This document shows positions 32,096 to 36,424 of a stretch of 36,424 bases of DNA, one piece after another; within the stretch, counting starts at the first letter, position 1, and each line of letters begins with the position of its first letter. The notes below the pieces were generated by a model, which searched no databases, was not told where the DNA came from, and was given only the letters and a program-made list of their open reading frames with translations. The DNA comes from Chlamydiia bacterium (lineage in GTDB: Bacteria; Chlamydiota; Chlamydiia; Chlamydiales; 2-12-FULL-49-11): the NCBI GenBank assembly GCA_022601435.1, contig JAJACQ010000032.1, forward strand, positions 1 to 36,424, written 5' to 3'. Both the position numbers and the translations under genes were made by a program.

Positions 32096-32797
32096 TCAGG
32101 TCTTTTTAACTTCTTTTATTATTTCTTTTACACGCCATGGTGTGAACCACACAGTACTTAAACTAAAACTTTTAGTAGCACCAACTGATCTGTACTGCCT
32201 TACATGTTCAGGCTTATATATACCACCACCTACAATTAGGTTTATGTCATGTTTAGGCAAGTTAAGACTGCTGAACATTTCAACTTGTTTGAGGTTTTGT
32301 TCTCGTAACTGATCTCCACTGATACCGCCTCGTTCGCTAGGTATTGTATTACTTAGATGAAAGGTTCGTACTCCACAGTCAAATAGGTTCATAAACTCTT
32401 TGTCTTTTGTATGAGGATTTACCTTTACACTTAACTCTGAAAACTTACTACAAAAAAGCTTAACATCTGAGTTAGACATAGTATAGCTACTTACGTTAGG
32501 ACAACCTAGATTAATTTCTAGCTTAGTATCACTAGGTATATGATCATAAAAAGGTTTCCAGTTACCATCAAGGGCAGCAATGCTATAGACTGACTTTTTA
32601 TTCCACTTGGTAATGTTACTCATACCCTTGTTGCGAAAGCCTATAGCATTTACCCAGCCACCGTCAATCTTACGCAGTGTTTTTAGTGTCTGAATTACTA
32701 GTCCTCTTCTACGCTGCCATGTAAATGTTCCTTCTATACTTGTACAGCCTTCTAGTTTAATATAGTTACCAAATGGTGGGCTTATATATACCGTCAT
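32096..32797 (-). CDS. Compact dihydroorotate dehydrogenase-like flavoprotein
   Basis: 233 residues, ATG overlapping the previous stop (ATGA). TIM-barrel FMN motifs: SIEGTFTWQRRRG, then DGGWVNAIGFRNKGM (as 'N..GF.N.G'). LEINLGCPNVSS follows with N96, C99 and N101, matching the catalytic cysteine motif N-x-S-C-P-N of class 1 enzymes. Next are SVKVNP (K125), HLSNTIPSERGGISGDQL (N150, the GGxSG loop), INLIVGGGIYKPEHV and GATKSFSLSTVW. It should oxidise dihydroorotate to orotate in pyrimidine synthesis. It is shorter than cellular PyrD (~310-340) because the first barrel elements are abbreviated. Sits with dCMP deaminase and DUF932 in the early block. Confidence 0.78.
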   Translation of the reverse strand: MTVYISPPFGNYIKLEGCTSIEGTFTWQRRRGLVIQTLKTLRKIDGGWVNAIGFRNKGMSNITKWNKKSVYSIAALDGNWKPFYDHIPSDTKLEINLGCPNVSSYTMSNSDVKLFCSKFSELSVKVNPHTKDKEFMNLFDCGVRTFHLSNTIPSERGGISGDQLREQNLKQVEMFSSLNLPKHDINLIVGGGIYKPEHVRQYRSVGATKSFSLSTVWFTPWRVKEIIKEVKKT

Positions 32798-33051
32798 GTA
32801 CTTTCTTCATGCTTCAGTTGATCGTTGAGATAATATTCTTCTTTTCCCTTCATTTGATCGTTGAGATAATCAAGATGTTCTGCGCCGTCAATAAGGTTTC
32901 GATATTCGGACATGAATAGATCACCGTCATACTCTTGCATTTGAGTGATAGCACTATATATAAGTTTATTTACCTTACTAATATATTCTTCTAGGGTGTA
33001 CTCTACGATATCACCATATAACCACTTGTACTTCTTTACTTCATCAGTCAT
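32794..33051 (-). CDS. Small acidic protein with a 12-codon duplication, unknown
   Basis: 85 residues, ATG 33051 behind AAAGGAG, overlapping the dCMP deaminase end by 8 bp and the DHODH start by ATGA. Mostly helical and acidic (YTLEEYISKVNKLIYSAITQ). The C-terminus repeats YLNDQMKGKEEY then YLNDQLKHEEST, caused by a tandem duplication of the DNA. Being coupled on both sides puts it in one unit with dCMP deaminase and DHODH, so it may be a regulatory partner of pyrimidine enzymes; no evidence beyond position. Confidence 0.5.
   Translation of the reverse strand: MTDEVKKYKWLYGDIVEYTLEEYISKVNKLIYSAITQMQEYDGDLFMSEYRNLIDGAEHLDYLNDQMKGKEEYYLNDQLKHEEST
32818..32870. repeat. Two-copy direct repeat, 36-bp period
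   Basis: TTGATCGTTGAGATAAT occurs at 32818-32834 and again at 32854-32870, identical over 17 bases. The 36-bp spacing equals 12 codons of the small gene, so it is an in-frame tandem duplication near its 3' end. Confidence 0.9.
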
Positions 33052-33514
33052 TTCTACTCTCCTTTAGTTTGAATTGTTCAGTTATAACGCCACACATATT
33101 TAGAAAAGATATACCATCAAAGTTACGATATTCTTCTGCAAAGATTACAGCCTTGATACCCGACTGATATATCAACTTTGAACACTGAAGACAAGGGGCA
33201 TGTGTCGTGAACATAGTTGCACCCTTGCCACTCTCATGTGACATAGCCAGCTTGGCAATGGTGTTTGTTTCAGCATGAAGCACCTCGTCACGAGTTACAA
33301 GCATAGGTTGCGGTAGCTGTTTGTCCGTCTCAGGATGAAACAATACCTTACGTTCGCACTCATTGTCCCAGCCAGATGGCGTTCCATTGTAGCCAATAGA
33401 TATGATACGCCCATCCTTCACAATGACAGCGCCAACCTTTAGCCTCACCGCATGGCTACACTCAGCAAAGGCATAGGCAGTTTTCATAAAGGCTTGTTTA
33501 TATTTGTTTTTCAT
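33044..33514 (-). CDS. Deoxycytidylate (dCMP) deaminase
   Basis: 156 residues from ATG 33514 (MKNKYKQAFMKTAYAFAECS). Zinc and catalytic residues: VLHAETNTIAKLAM (H80, E82) and APCLQCSKLIYQSGIKAV (C108, C111). GAVIVKDGRIISIGYNGTPS is the usual start of the fold, with GYNGTPSGWDN contacting substrate. It converts dCMP to dUMP, feeding dTMP synthesis. The reading frame stays open upstream across a long hexanucleotide repeat (33540-33690), so an extended Gly-Leu N-terminus is conceivable, but the normal start has a family-typical length. No thymidylate synthase in the window. Confidence 0.92.
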   Translation of the reverse strand: MKNKYKQAFMKTAYAFAECSHAVRLKVGAVIVKDGRIISIGYNGTPSGWDNECERKVLFHPETDKQLPQPMLVTRDEVLHAETNTIAKLAMSHESGKGATMFTTHAPCLQCSKLIYQSGIKAVIFAEEYRNFDGISFLNMCGVITEQFKLKESRND

Positions 33515-33536
33515 AACTTTATTTCTATAAGTAAAC

Positions 33537-33719
33537 CTAAGACCCAGACCAAGACCCAGACCCAGACCTAGATCCAGACCAAGACCAAGACCAAGACCTA
33601 GACCCAGACCCATACCCAGACCCAGACCCAGCCCAAGACCCAGACCAAGACCTAGACCAAGACCCAAACCCAGACCCAGACCTAGACCTATATTTAGATT
33701 TTTTTGTTCTGTTAAACAT
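33537..33719 (-). CDS. Candidate small Ser/Arg/Trp/Gly-repeat protein (60 aa)
   Basis: ATG 33719 with AAGG about 10 bases upstream; stop at 33537, 22 bases before the dCMP deaminase ATG. After a basic start (MFNRTKKSKYRSRS) the whole protein is the dipeptide X-Ser repeated, X being Arg, Gly or Trp, from codons NGG TCT of the hexanucleotide array. It has an ATG start and a tidy length, but the third frame (Gly-Leu) is also open, and in that frame the repeat's variable base is synonymous. So this CDS may be a by-product of the repeat. A repetitive SR-like peptide would be disordered and RNA-binding in style. Confidence 0.35.
   Translation of the reverse strand: MFNRTKKSKYRSRSGSGFGSWSRSWSGSWAGSGSGYGSGSRSWSWSWSGSRSGSGSWSGS
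33540..33690. repeat. 150-bp hexanucleotide tandem array (AGACCN / NGGTCT)
   Basis: About 25 six-base units, + strand AGACC followed by C, A or T (never G), with a few deviants (AGATCC, ATACCC, AGCCCA, AAACCC). On the - strand the units read NGGTCT. The array contains six CCC tracts at 33603-33634 spaced by 2-3 bases, a canonical G-quadruplex motif on the - strand. Directly upstream of dCMP deaminase, within the leftward transcript. Nothing like it elsewhere in the window. Confidence 0.97.
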
Positions 33720-33762
33720 GGCTAGTACCTTATAAATTAGAAAAACTAAGTCCAGTTAAAGC

Positions 33763-33796
33763 ATGGGGGAGAATAAACGCATCCCCCCCCCCCCAT
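33763..33796 (-). terminator. Poly-G/poly-C hairpin with 12-C homopolymer
   Basis: ATGGGGG (33763-33769) can pair with CCCCCAT (33790-33796); between them lies a C tract, in all 12 C at 33783-33794. Very GC-rich stem after the 85-aa gene, but on the - strand only GCTTTAA follows, with no clean U-run. Could be a terminator or a pausing or length-variable element before the repeat array. Confidence 0.4.
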
Positions 33797-33813
33797 ACCT
33801 TAAAAATATTTGC

Positions 33814-34071
33814 TTACTTCAGTTCACCGAAAGATTCGATGGACTGCGTAGTAACGTACCAGTCATTTGGTAGAGACTGGCAATCCTTCCACTTCTTATC
33901 AGTGAAAGAACCAGTCTGATAGACAATCCCTGCGTCTTCCAGCTTGACACAAGTATCGTTTACGCCGACCAGCTTTCCGGTGTAAATGTACACACCGCAA
34001 AACAGGGTTACAGTCTTGCCCATCAGAGCAGTCAGACCTTCGTTCTCAACTTCAGTTACCATGATTTTCAT
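33814..34071 (-). CDS. Small beta-barrel-like protein (85 aa)
   Basis: ATG 34071 with AAGGA upstream; ATG 34062 also possible. Sequence is beta-rich: LTALMGKTVTLFCGVYIYTG, KLVGVNDTCVKLEDAGIVYQ, then LPNDWYVTTQSIESFGELK. The 'GK.VTLFC..YIY.GKL.GV.D.CV.L..A.IVY.TG' layout recalls Sm/SH3-like small barrels (strand, hydrophobic turn, 'D..V.L' strand) and I have the impression of a widespread phage and metagenome family. Possibly nucleic-acid binding. Fold and function are inference. Confidence 0.6.
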   Translation of the reverse strand: MKIMVTEVENEGLTALMGKTVTLFCGVYIYTGKLVGVNDTCVKLEDAGIVYQTGSFTDKKWKDCQSLPNDWYVTTQSIESFGELK

Positions 34072-34128
34072 TTTCCTTAACTTTCCTTTTCATAAAGGGT
34101 TGTACAATATAGGGTTTTTACACATTTA

Positions 34129-34482
34129 CTACTTACTGTGTCGTTCATTATACGATTTCTCGTATTCCTCGTATGCTTTGTATGCTTTTTCTGGCATACC
34201 ATGTTGCCACCACCACGCAGGCATAGTGTCATATCGACAAAGCATTTCCTGTTGCCACTCGTAAAAACTTTTCATTTTCTTTACCTCTAATGGGCTAGAC
34301 TGTTCAATTAATTCTACGGCAAGGTACAGATTAGAAACCGTTTCATAGTAGACATAACGATAGAATATATCAATACCGTCTGTTCCTGAACAAGCCTCTA
34401 CAGTGTAACCTGTAAATTCTCTGTCCAAAAAAGATTGCACCTGTTCAAGAGACAAGTTAACTGTACAGCTTATTTTTTTCAT
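34129..34482 (-). CDS. Early-region protein (117 aa), unknown
   Basis: ATG 34482 just downstream of the 34551-34578 promoter, so probably its first gene. The N-terminus (KKISCTVNLSLEQVQSFLDR) looks strand-helix. The C-terminus is helical and Trp/Tyr/Glu-rich (YEWQQEMLCRYDTMPAWWWQ; AYKAYEEYEKSYNERHSK). No recognised domain. Expected to be expressed early and to act on the host; unproven. Confidence 0.55.
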   Translation of the reverse strand: MKKISCTVNLSLEQVQSFLDREFTGYTVEACSGTDGIDIFYRYVYYETVSNLYLAVELIEQSSPLEVKKMKSFYEWQQEMLCRYDTMPAWWWQHGMPEKAYKAYEEYEKSYNERHSK

Positions 34483-34510
34483 AATCTTTACCTCTTTGTT
34501 TAGAAGTTAA

Positions 34511-34569
34511 GTGATAAGGAAAAAATATAAAAGATAACTAAGAAGTTAACTATATAGTTTCCTTATCAC
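34511..34569. repeat. Perfect 12-bp inverted repeat around promoter/leader
   Basis: GTGATAAGGAAA (34511-34522) and TTTCCTTATCAC (34558-34569) are exact inverse copies separated by 35 very AT-rich bases. One arm lies inside the promoter spacer, the other about 20-35 bases into the predicted transcript. AGAAGTTAA also occurs twice (34502 and 34541). Operator-pair or leader-RNA hairpin are both possible. Confidence 0.8.
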
Positions 34570-34578
34570 CCCTGTCAA
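34551..34578 (-). promoter_or_regulatory. Strong sigma70-type early promoter
   Basis: On the - strand a perfect TTGACA (34578-34573), 16-base spacer and TATATA (34556-34551), about 70 bases before the ATG of the 117-aa gene. Read by host RNA polymerase it would drive the left-going early genes. The spacer contains one arm of the inverted repeat, suggesting repressor control. Confidence 0.65.
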
Positions 34579-34585
34579 GCAGTTT

Positions 34586-34858
34586 TTAGGCTACTCTTGT
34601 CCTACCCTCAGTTACAGACTGAATTTCACATGCAACATAGTCCAATTTCTGTAGCAAGTCCCTGCCACACACTTCCATGTTGTCTCGCAGACTACCACCG
34701 TACTGCTTTTGTCTTTCACGCGCCAGTTGGATGACGGCCTTCTCAAACTTTCCAATGTCACCAGAGCCGACAATGTTGTACATTTCGTCTGTCAACTTCT
34801 GGTTGCGCCACATATTGTAGCCGCCACGGTATTCGATATAGTCAGGATTAGTGTCCAT
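34586..34858 (-). CDS. Early-region protein (90 aa), unknown
   Basis: ATG 34858 to stop at 34586, just upstream of the early promoter. Sequence MDTNPDYIEYRGGYNMWRNQ then helices (FEKAVIQLARERQKQYGGSL; CGRDLLQKLDYVACEIQSVT). Noticeably richer in G+C than the surrounding small genes. No recognised family. Confidence 0.55.
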   Translation of the reverse strand: MDTNPDYIEYRGGYNMWRNQKLTDEMYNIVGSGDIGKFEKAVIQLARERQKQYGGSLRDNMEVCGRDLLQKLDYVACEIQSVTEGRTRVA

Positions 34859-34886
34859 GTTAAAATTCCCATTCCTTTGCTACTCA

Positions 34887-35087
34887 TTAGTTAGTTAACA
34901 TTACAGTAAGAGGATTAGAGTAGTCTTCTTTCACGTCATCTACAGTGTCATACTGATAATTTTCTTCATACCATTCCTTCTCTCCAGTACCCTCGCACTC
35001 ATGGCATGTATCAGGTGTAGTACTATAACCATATAATTTACCTTGTCCACTACAATCTACGCATTGTTGTACAATAACCCAAGTCAT
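34887..35087 (-). CDS. DnaJ-type zinc-finger small protein (66 aa)
   Basis: ATG 35087 overlaps the previous stop (ATGA). Two CxxCxGxG motifs, CVDCSGQGK and CHECEGTGE, 16 residues apart, as in the cysteine-rich domain of DnaJ (Hsp40) but with only two of the four repeats, then an acidic tail (YQYDTVDDVKEDYSNP). It would bind one zinc ion. Such mini zinc proteins occur in phages and may bind a host chaperone partner or nucleic acid. Motif clear, role inferred. Confidence 0.65.
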   Translation of the reverse strand: MTWVIVQQCVDCSGQGKLYGYSTTPDTCHECEGTGEKEWYEENYQYDTVDDVKEDYSNPLTVMLTN

Positions 35088-35227
35088 TCCATTGCCTCCC
35101 ATTTCTGCATAGCAATAACTGTAGCTGCTTTTTCAGCTTCAACCTCACTCATACCATCATCTATCAGTTCATAAAATGCTTCGTTAAATAGCGTTAACAT
35201 TATCTCATCATTAAATATATTAGACAT
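35084..35227 (-). CDS. Small acidic helical protein (47 aa), unknown
   Basis: ATG 35227 to TGA 35084; its stop overlaps the next start (ATGA), arguing for a real coupled gene. Sequence MSNIFNDEIMLTLFNEAFYE then SEVEAEKAATVIAMQKWEAM is a helical hairpin with a UBA-like 'G.s..EA..AA' turn. No recognised function. Confidence 0.45.
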   Translation of the reverse strand: MSNIFNDEIMLTLFNEAFYELIDDGMSEVEAEKAATVIAMQKWEAME

Positions 35228-35239
35228 TTTACCCAGTCC

Positions 35240-35407
35240 CTATTTGTAAGAGGTTAGAAAATCAATGTATGCTACACAGGCTGCTATTGCAGCAGCACCC
35301 ATACAGACTACTAGTATCGATACAGTAGTAGGAAGGGGCAGCAGTGTTCCGCTAACTATAAGGAATATTCCTACTAATATACCAAAGATTGTTGCTGCTA
35401 TTCTCAT
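35240..35407 (-). CDS. Small two-segment membrane protein (55 aa)
   Basis: ATG 35407 behind GGAGG. Two hydrophobic segments (AATIFGILVGIFLIVSGTLL and TTVSILVVCMGAAAIAACVA) flank a proline turn, ending YIDFLTSYK. Looks like a holin-size hairpin membrane protein but sits in the early region, so an early membrane-acting or superinfection-exclusion role fits better. Starts one base after the preceding stop. Confidence 0.5.
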   Translation of the reverse strand: MRIAATIFGILVGIFLIVSGTLLPLPTTVSILVVCMGAAAIAACVAYIDFLTSYK

Positions 35408-35408
35408 G

Positions 35409-35570
35409 TTATTCGACCTCCATCGTAATCGGTTTGTCAGCATCATGGAAACAACTTAGAAAAAGCTTCTCACCATCTGTTGTTGTTACTTCAACCTCAA
35501 CTATACCAAAATCAGTTAAATCTCTCTTAGATATAGTAATAGAGTTTACCCTGTGTATCGAGCTTTCCAT
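35409..35570 (-). CDS. Small protein (53 aa), unknown
   Basis: ATG 35570 to TAA 35409, just upstream of and nearly touching the membrane-protein gene. Beta-rich: MESSIHRVNSITISKRDLTD, GIVEVEVTTTDGEKLFLSCF, then DADKPITMEVE. No recognised motif. Its tail carries the GGAGG used by the next gene, a sign of translational coupling. Confidence 0.45.
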   Translation of the reverse strand: MESSIHRVNSITISKRDLTDFGIVEVEVTTTDGEKLFLSCFHDADKPITMEVE

Positions 35571-35609
35571 AATTTTTATCCCTTTCTCGTGAATAGACTC
35601 AAATTTTTC

Positions 35610-35656
35610 ATATCAATAAATCTCCATTGATATAGATTTATCATCGAGTATGTCAA
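35610..35656 (-). promoter_or_regulatory. Possible weak promoter with inverted repeat
   Basis: On the - strand TTGACA (35656-35651), 16-base spacer, TATATC (35634-35629). Just downstream ATATCAAT/ATTGATAT form an 8-bp inverted repeat (35610-35617 and 35626-35633) with GGAG in its loop. The promoter lies in the 3' end of the 50-aa gene and would serve the 53-aa and membrane-protein genes. -10 match is weak. Confidence 0.3.
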
Positions 35657-35765
35657 GAATATCCTGTAGGGCGTTCTCTGCCTCTTCGGTTCTTCCACAT
35701 GAACGCATTAAAAGCATGTATTCAAGTTTAAACTTAATCTTTTTTAGTGTTTCTTTCTCTAACAT
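35613..35765 (-). CDS. Small helical protein (50 aa), unknown
   Basis: ATG 35765 with AAAGG upstream, TGA 35613. Two amphipathic helices: LEKETLKKIKFKLEYMLLMR and RTEEAENALQDILDILDD. The stop lies within an 8-bp inverted repeat (35610-35633). Layout resembles small four-helix-bundle halves; no family recognised. Confidence 0.45.
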   Translation of the reverse strand: MLEKETLKKIKFKLEYMLLMRSCGRTEEAENALQDILDILDDKSISMEIY

Positions 35766-35805
35766 GTTGTTTTACCTTTCAGTATACAGTGTATATTCAG
35801 TCTTT

Positions 35806-36084
35806 CTAGCTCACCACAAATCCGCTAGTGTCTTTCTTTGCTTTACCCTTTGCGTACAGGGCAACAACTACATTTTTAGGGTCAAGGAAACGTAGGTCAT
35901 CCCTGTCACCGTCAATGACTTGTCGATCTAGAAACGTGTCAGGGATACTATTCTTGTCACGAAATACCACGGCTATGTTCGCGCCATGCTTGTTGGCATA
36001 CTCTAAAACCTTTCCGCGATACTTTTCGTTAGCTTCAGAATAAGACAAAGTGAGATGGTAATTGCTAGGCCAATTCGTAGCCAT
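35806..36084 (-). CDS. Early-region protein (92 aa), unknown, higher G+C
   Basis: ATG 36084, overlapping the upstream gene by 20 bp. Sequence: NWPSNYHLTLSYSEANEKYR, VLEYANKHGANIAVVFRDKN, then FLDPKNVVVALYAKGKAKKD. Alternating beta and helix pattern; no known domain identified. Codon use includes many GCC, GAC and CGT, unlike the AT-rich genes just to the left, suggesting separate ancestry. Confidence 0.55.
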   Translation of the reverse strand: MATNWPSNYHLTLSYSEANEKYRGKVLEYANKHGANIAVVFRDKNSIPDTFLDRQVIDGDRDDLRFLDPKNVVVALYAKGKAKKDTSGFVVS

Positions 36085-36298
36085 CCGTCCAAGCGACCTC
36101 GAAACGTCGTTTGTGGGAGCGCCGTACTAAATTGCGGAACATCTCGTCATTGCCCTTGGCGATATCATCTGCCGTGTCGATATCATCGAGCAACTTGAAC
36201 AGAAGGATCGCCGCAGCCTCGAAATCCGGGCTGGGGTTATCCGGTCGAGGTTCGGTGGCTTCTGTGTTTAAGGCCATTACTTCATCAGTCATTTGCAT
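36065..36298 (-). CDS. Early-region protein (77 aa), unknown, higher G+C
   Basis: ATG 36298 with AGGA 6 bases upstream (ATG 36292 also possible). Acidic/proline start (ALNTEATEPRPDNPSPDFEA), a helical middle (AAILLFKLLDDIDTADDIAK) and a basic end (RNLVRRSHKRRFEVAWTDGY). G+C-rich like its neighbour. Not recognised; overlaps the 92-aa gene, so both are made together. Confidence 0.5.
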   Translation of the reverse strand: MQMTDEVMALNTEATEPRPDNPSPDFEAAAILLFKLLDDIDTADDIAKGNDEMFRNLVRRSHKRRFEVAWTDGYELA

Positions 36299-36306
36299 TC
36301 TCTGTC

Positions 36307-36420
36307 CTAATCGTCAGGCAGGTTGATAAGCGCTTTATATAAATCGCTCTCACCCCTGTTCATGTGTTGTACAACGTTCGGGTTTAGGTCTTTGACGTGC
36401 CACCAACCTCGGTCGGGCAT
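36307..36420 (-). CDS. Small protein at window edge, possibly partial
   Basis: A - strand frame ending TAG at 36307 with an ATG at 36420 (MPDRGWWHVKDLNPNVVQHM then NRGESDLYKALINLPDD). Only four bases remain in the window beyond the ATG and they stay open, so this may be the end of a longer gene. Its stop lies 8 bases before the next gene's start. No family recognised. Confidence 0.4.
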   Translation of the reverse strand: MPDRGWWHVKDLNPNVVQHMNRGESDLYKALINLPDD

Positions 36421-36424
36421 TTCG

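Noticed and set aside
33540-33690. CRISPR-like or phage-integration repeat reading of the hexamer array
   Set aside because: Units are contiguous six-base repeats without spacers and there are no cas genes or att-like flanks.
33763-33796. Tiny frame of 12 codons starting in the poly-G run
   Set aside because: Product is only Met, Gly-run and a few residues; no ribosome site; too short to support.
35576-35611. 11-codon frame after the 8-bp inverted repeat (MKNLSLFTRKG)
   Set aside because: Has GGAG upstream but is too short to claim as a gene; might be a leader peptide.
1-36424. tRNA genes, integrase, CRISPR arrays, RNA polymerase, endolysin
   Set aside because: Looked for T-arm-like GGTTCGA motifs with matching acceptor stems and for the protein motifs of these families on both strands; none found by eye.

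Overview
The window is part of the genome of a lytic tailed bacteriophage, most likely a short-tailed (podovirus-like) marine phage. It is AT-rich and densely packed, with many genes joined by TAATG or ATGA overlaps. It carries a T7-type replication set: gp4-like primase-helicase, gp5-like family A DNA polymerase, single-stranded DNA-binding protein and endonuclease I. It also carries a T7-like block of ejection (internal virion) proteins headed by a gp13-like GNAT protein. No integrase, excisionase or lysogeny repressor is visible. The host cannot be read from the sequence; the marine assignment is inferred from the mix of auxiliary genes (class I ribonucleotide reductase, Hsp20, 2OG-Fe(II) oxygenase, DUF115-type glycosylation) and from the style of the virion proteins.

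Layout. Positions 1-14352 are all on the + strand and encode virion parts: the end of a DUF7483-type receptor-binding or tail protein, a tail-assembly-chaperone-like protein, a tail-collar fibre, a 618-residue tail protein, two small virion proteins, three large ejection-type proteins with a GNAT protein among them, two membrane-anchored coiled-coil proteins (holin or spanin candidates) and a beta-rich structural protein. Positions 14374-36420 are all on the - strand. The two blocks converge on a double hairpin at 14353-14424.

Read in its own direction (right to left), the leftward block starts with a cluster of tiny early-type genes (36.4-33.8 kb) with a strong sigma70-like promoter at 34551-34578. 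Next come dCMP deaminase, a compact dihydroorotate dehydrogenase and a DUF932 protein. An HNH gene and small unknown genes follow, then primase-helicase, DNA polymerase, a PD-(D/E)XK protein, SSB (own promoter), an HTH protein, a Cas4/RecB-like exonuclease, endonuclease I, a DUF3310 protein, NrdA, NrdB, an HNH protein and a 2OG oxygenase. After a terminator nested against a promoter (18422-18490) comes a last cassette: Hsp20, a GT8-like glycosyltransferase, a glycosyltransferase-methyltransferase-DUF115 fusion and, unexpectedly, the small terminase subunit.

How it fits together: dCMP deaminase, NrdA/NrdB and the dihydroorotate dehydrogenase push nucleotide supply toward deoxyribonucleotides. 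Endonuclease I and the exonuclease could recycle host DNA. The T7-like replisome copies the genome. The oxygenase and glycosyltransferase/methyltransferase cassette probably modifies a virion or cell-surface component. The most unusual item is a 150-bp GGTCTN hexanucleotide array (33540-33690) just upstream of dCMP deaminase. It is open in two frames, contains a G-quadruplex motif on the coding strand and sits beside a 12-C homopolymer. No large terminase, portal, major capsid protein, RNA polymerase or endolysin was found, so those lie outside the window or are unrecognised.
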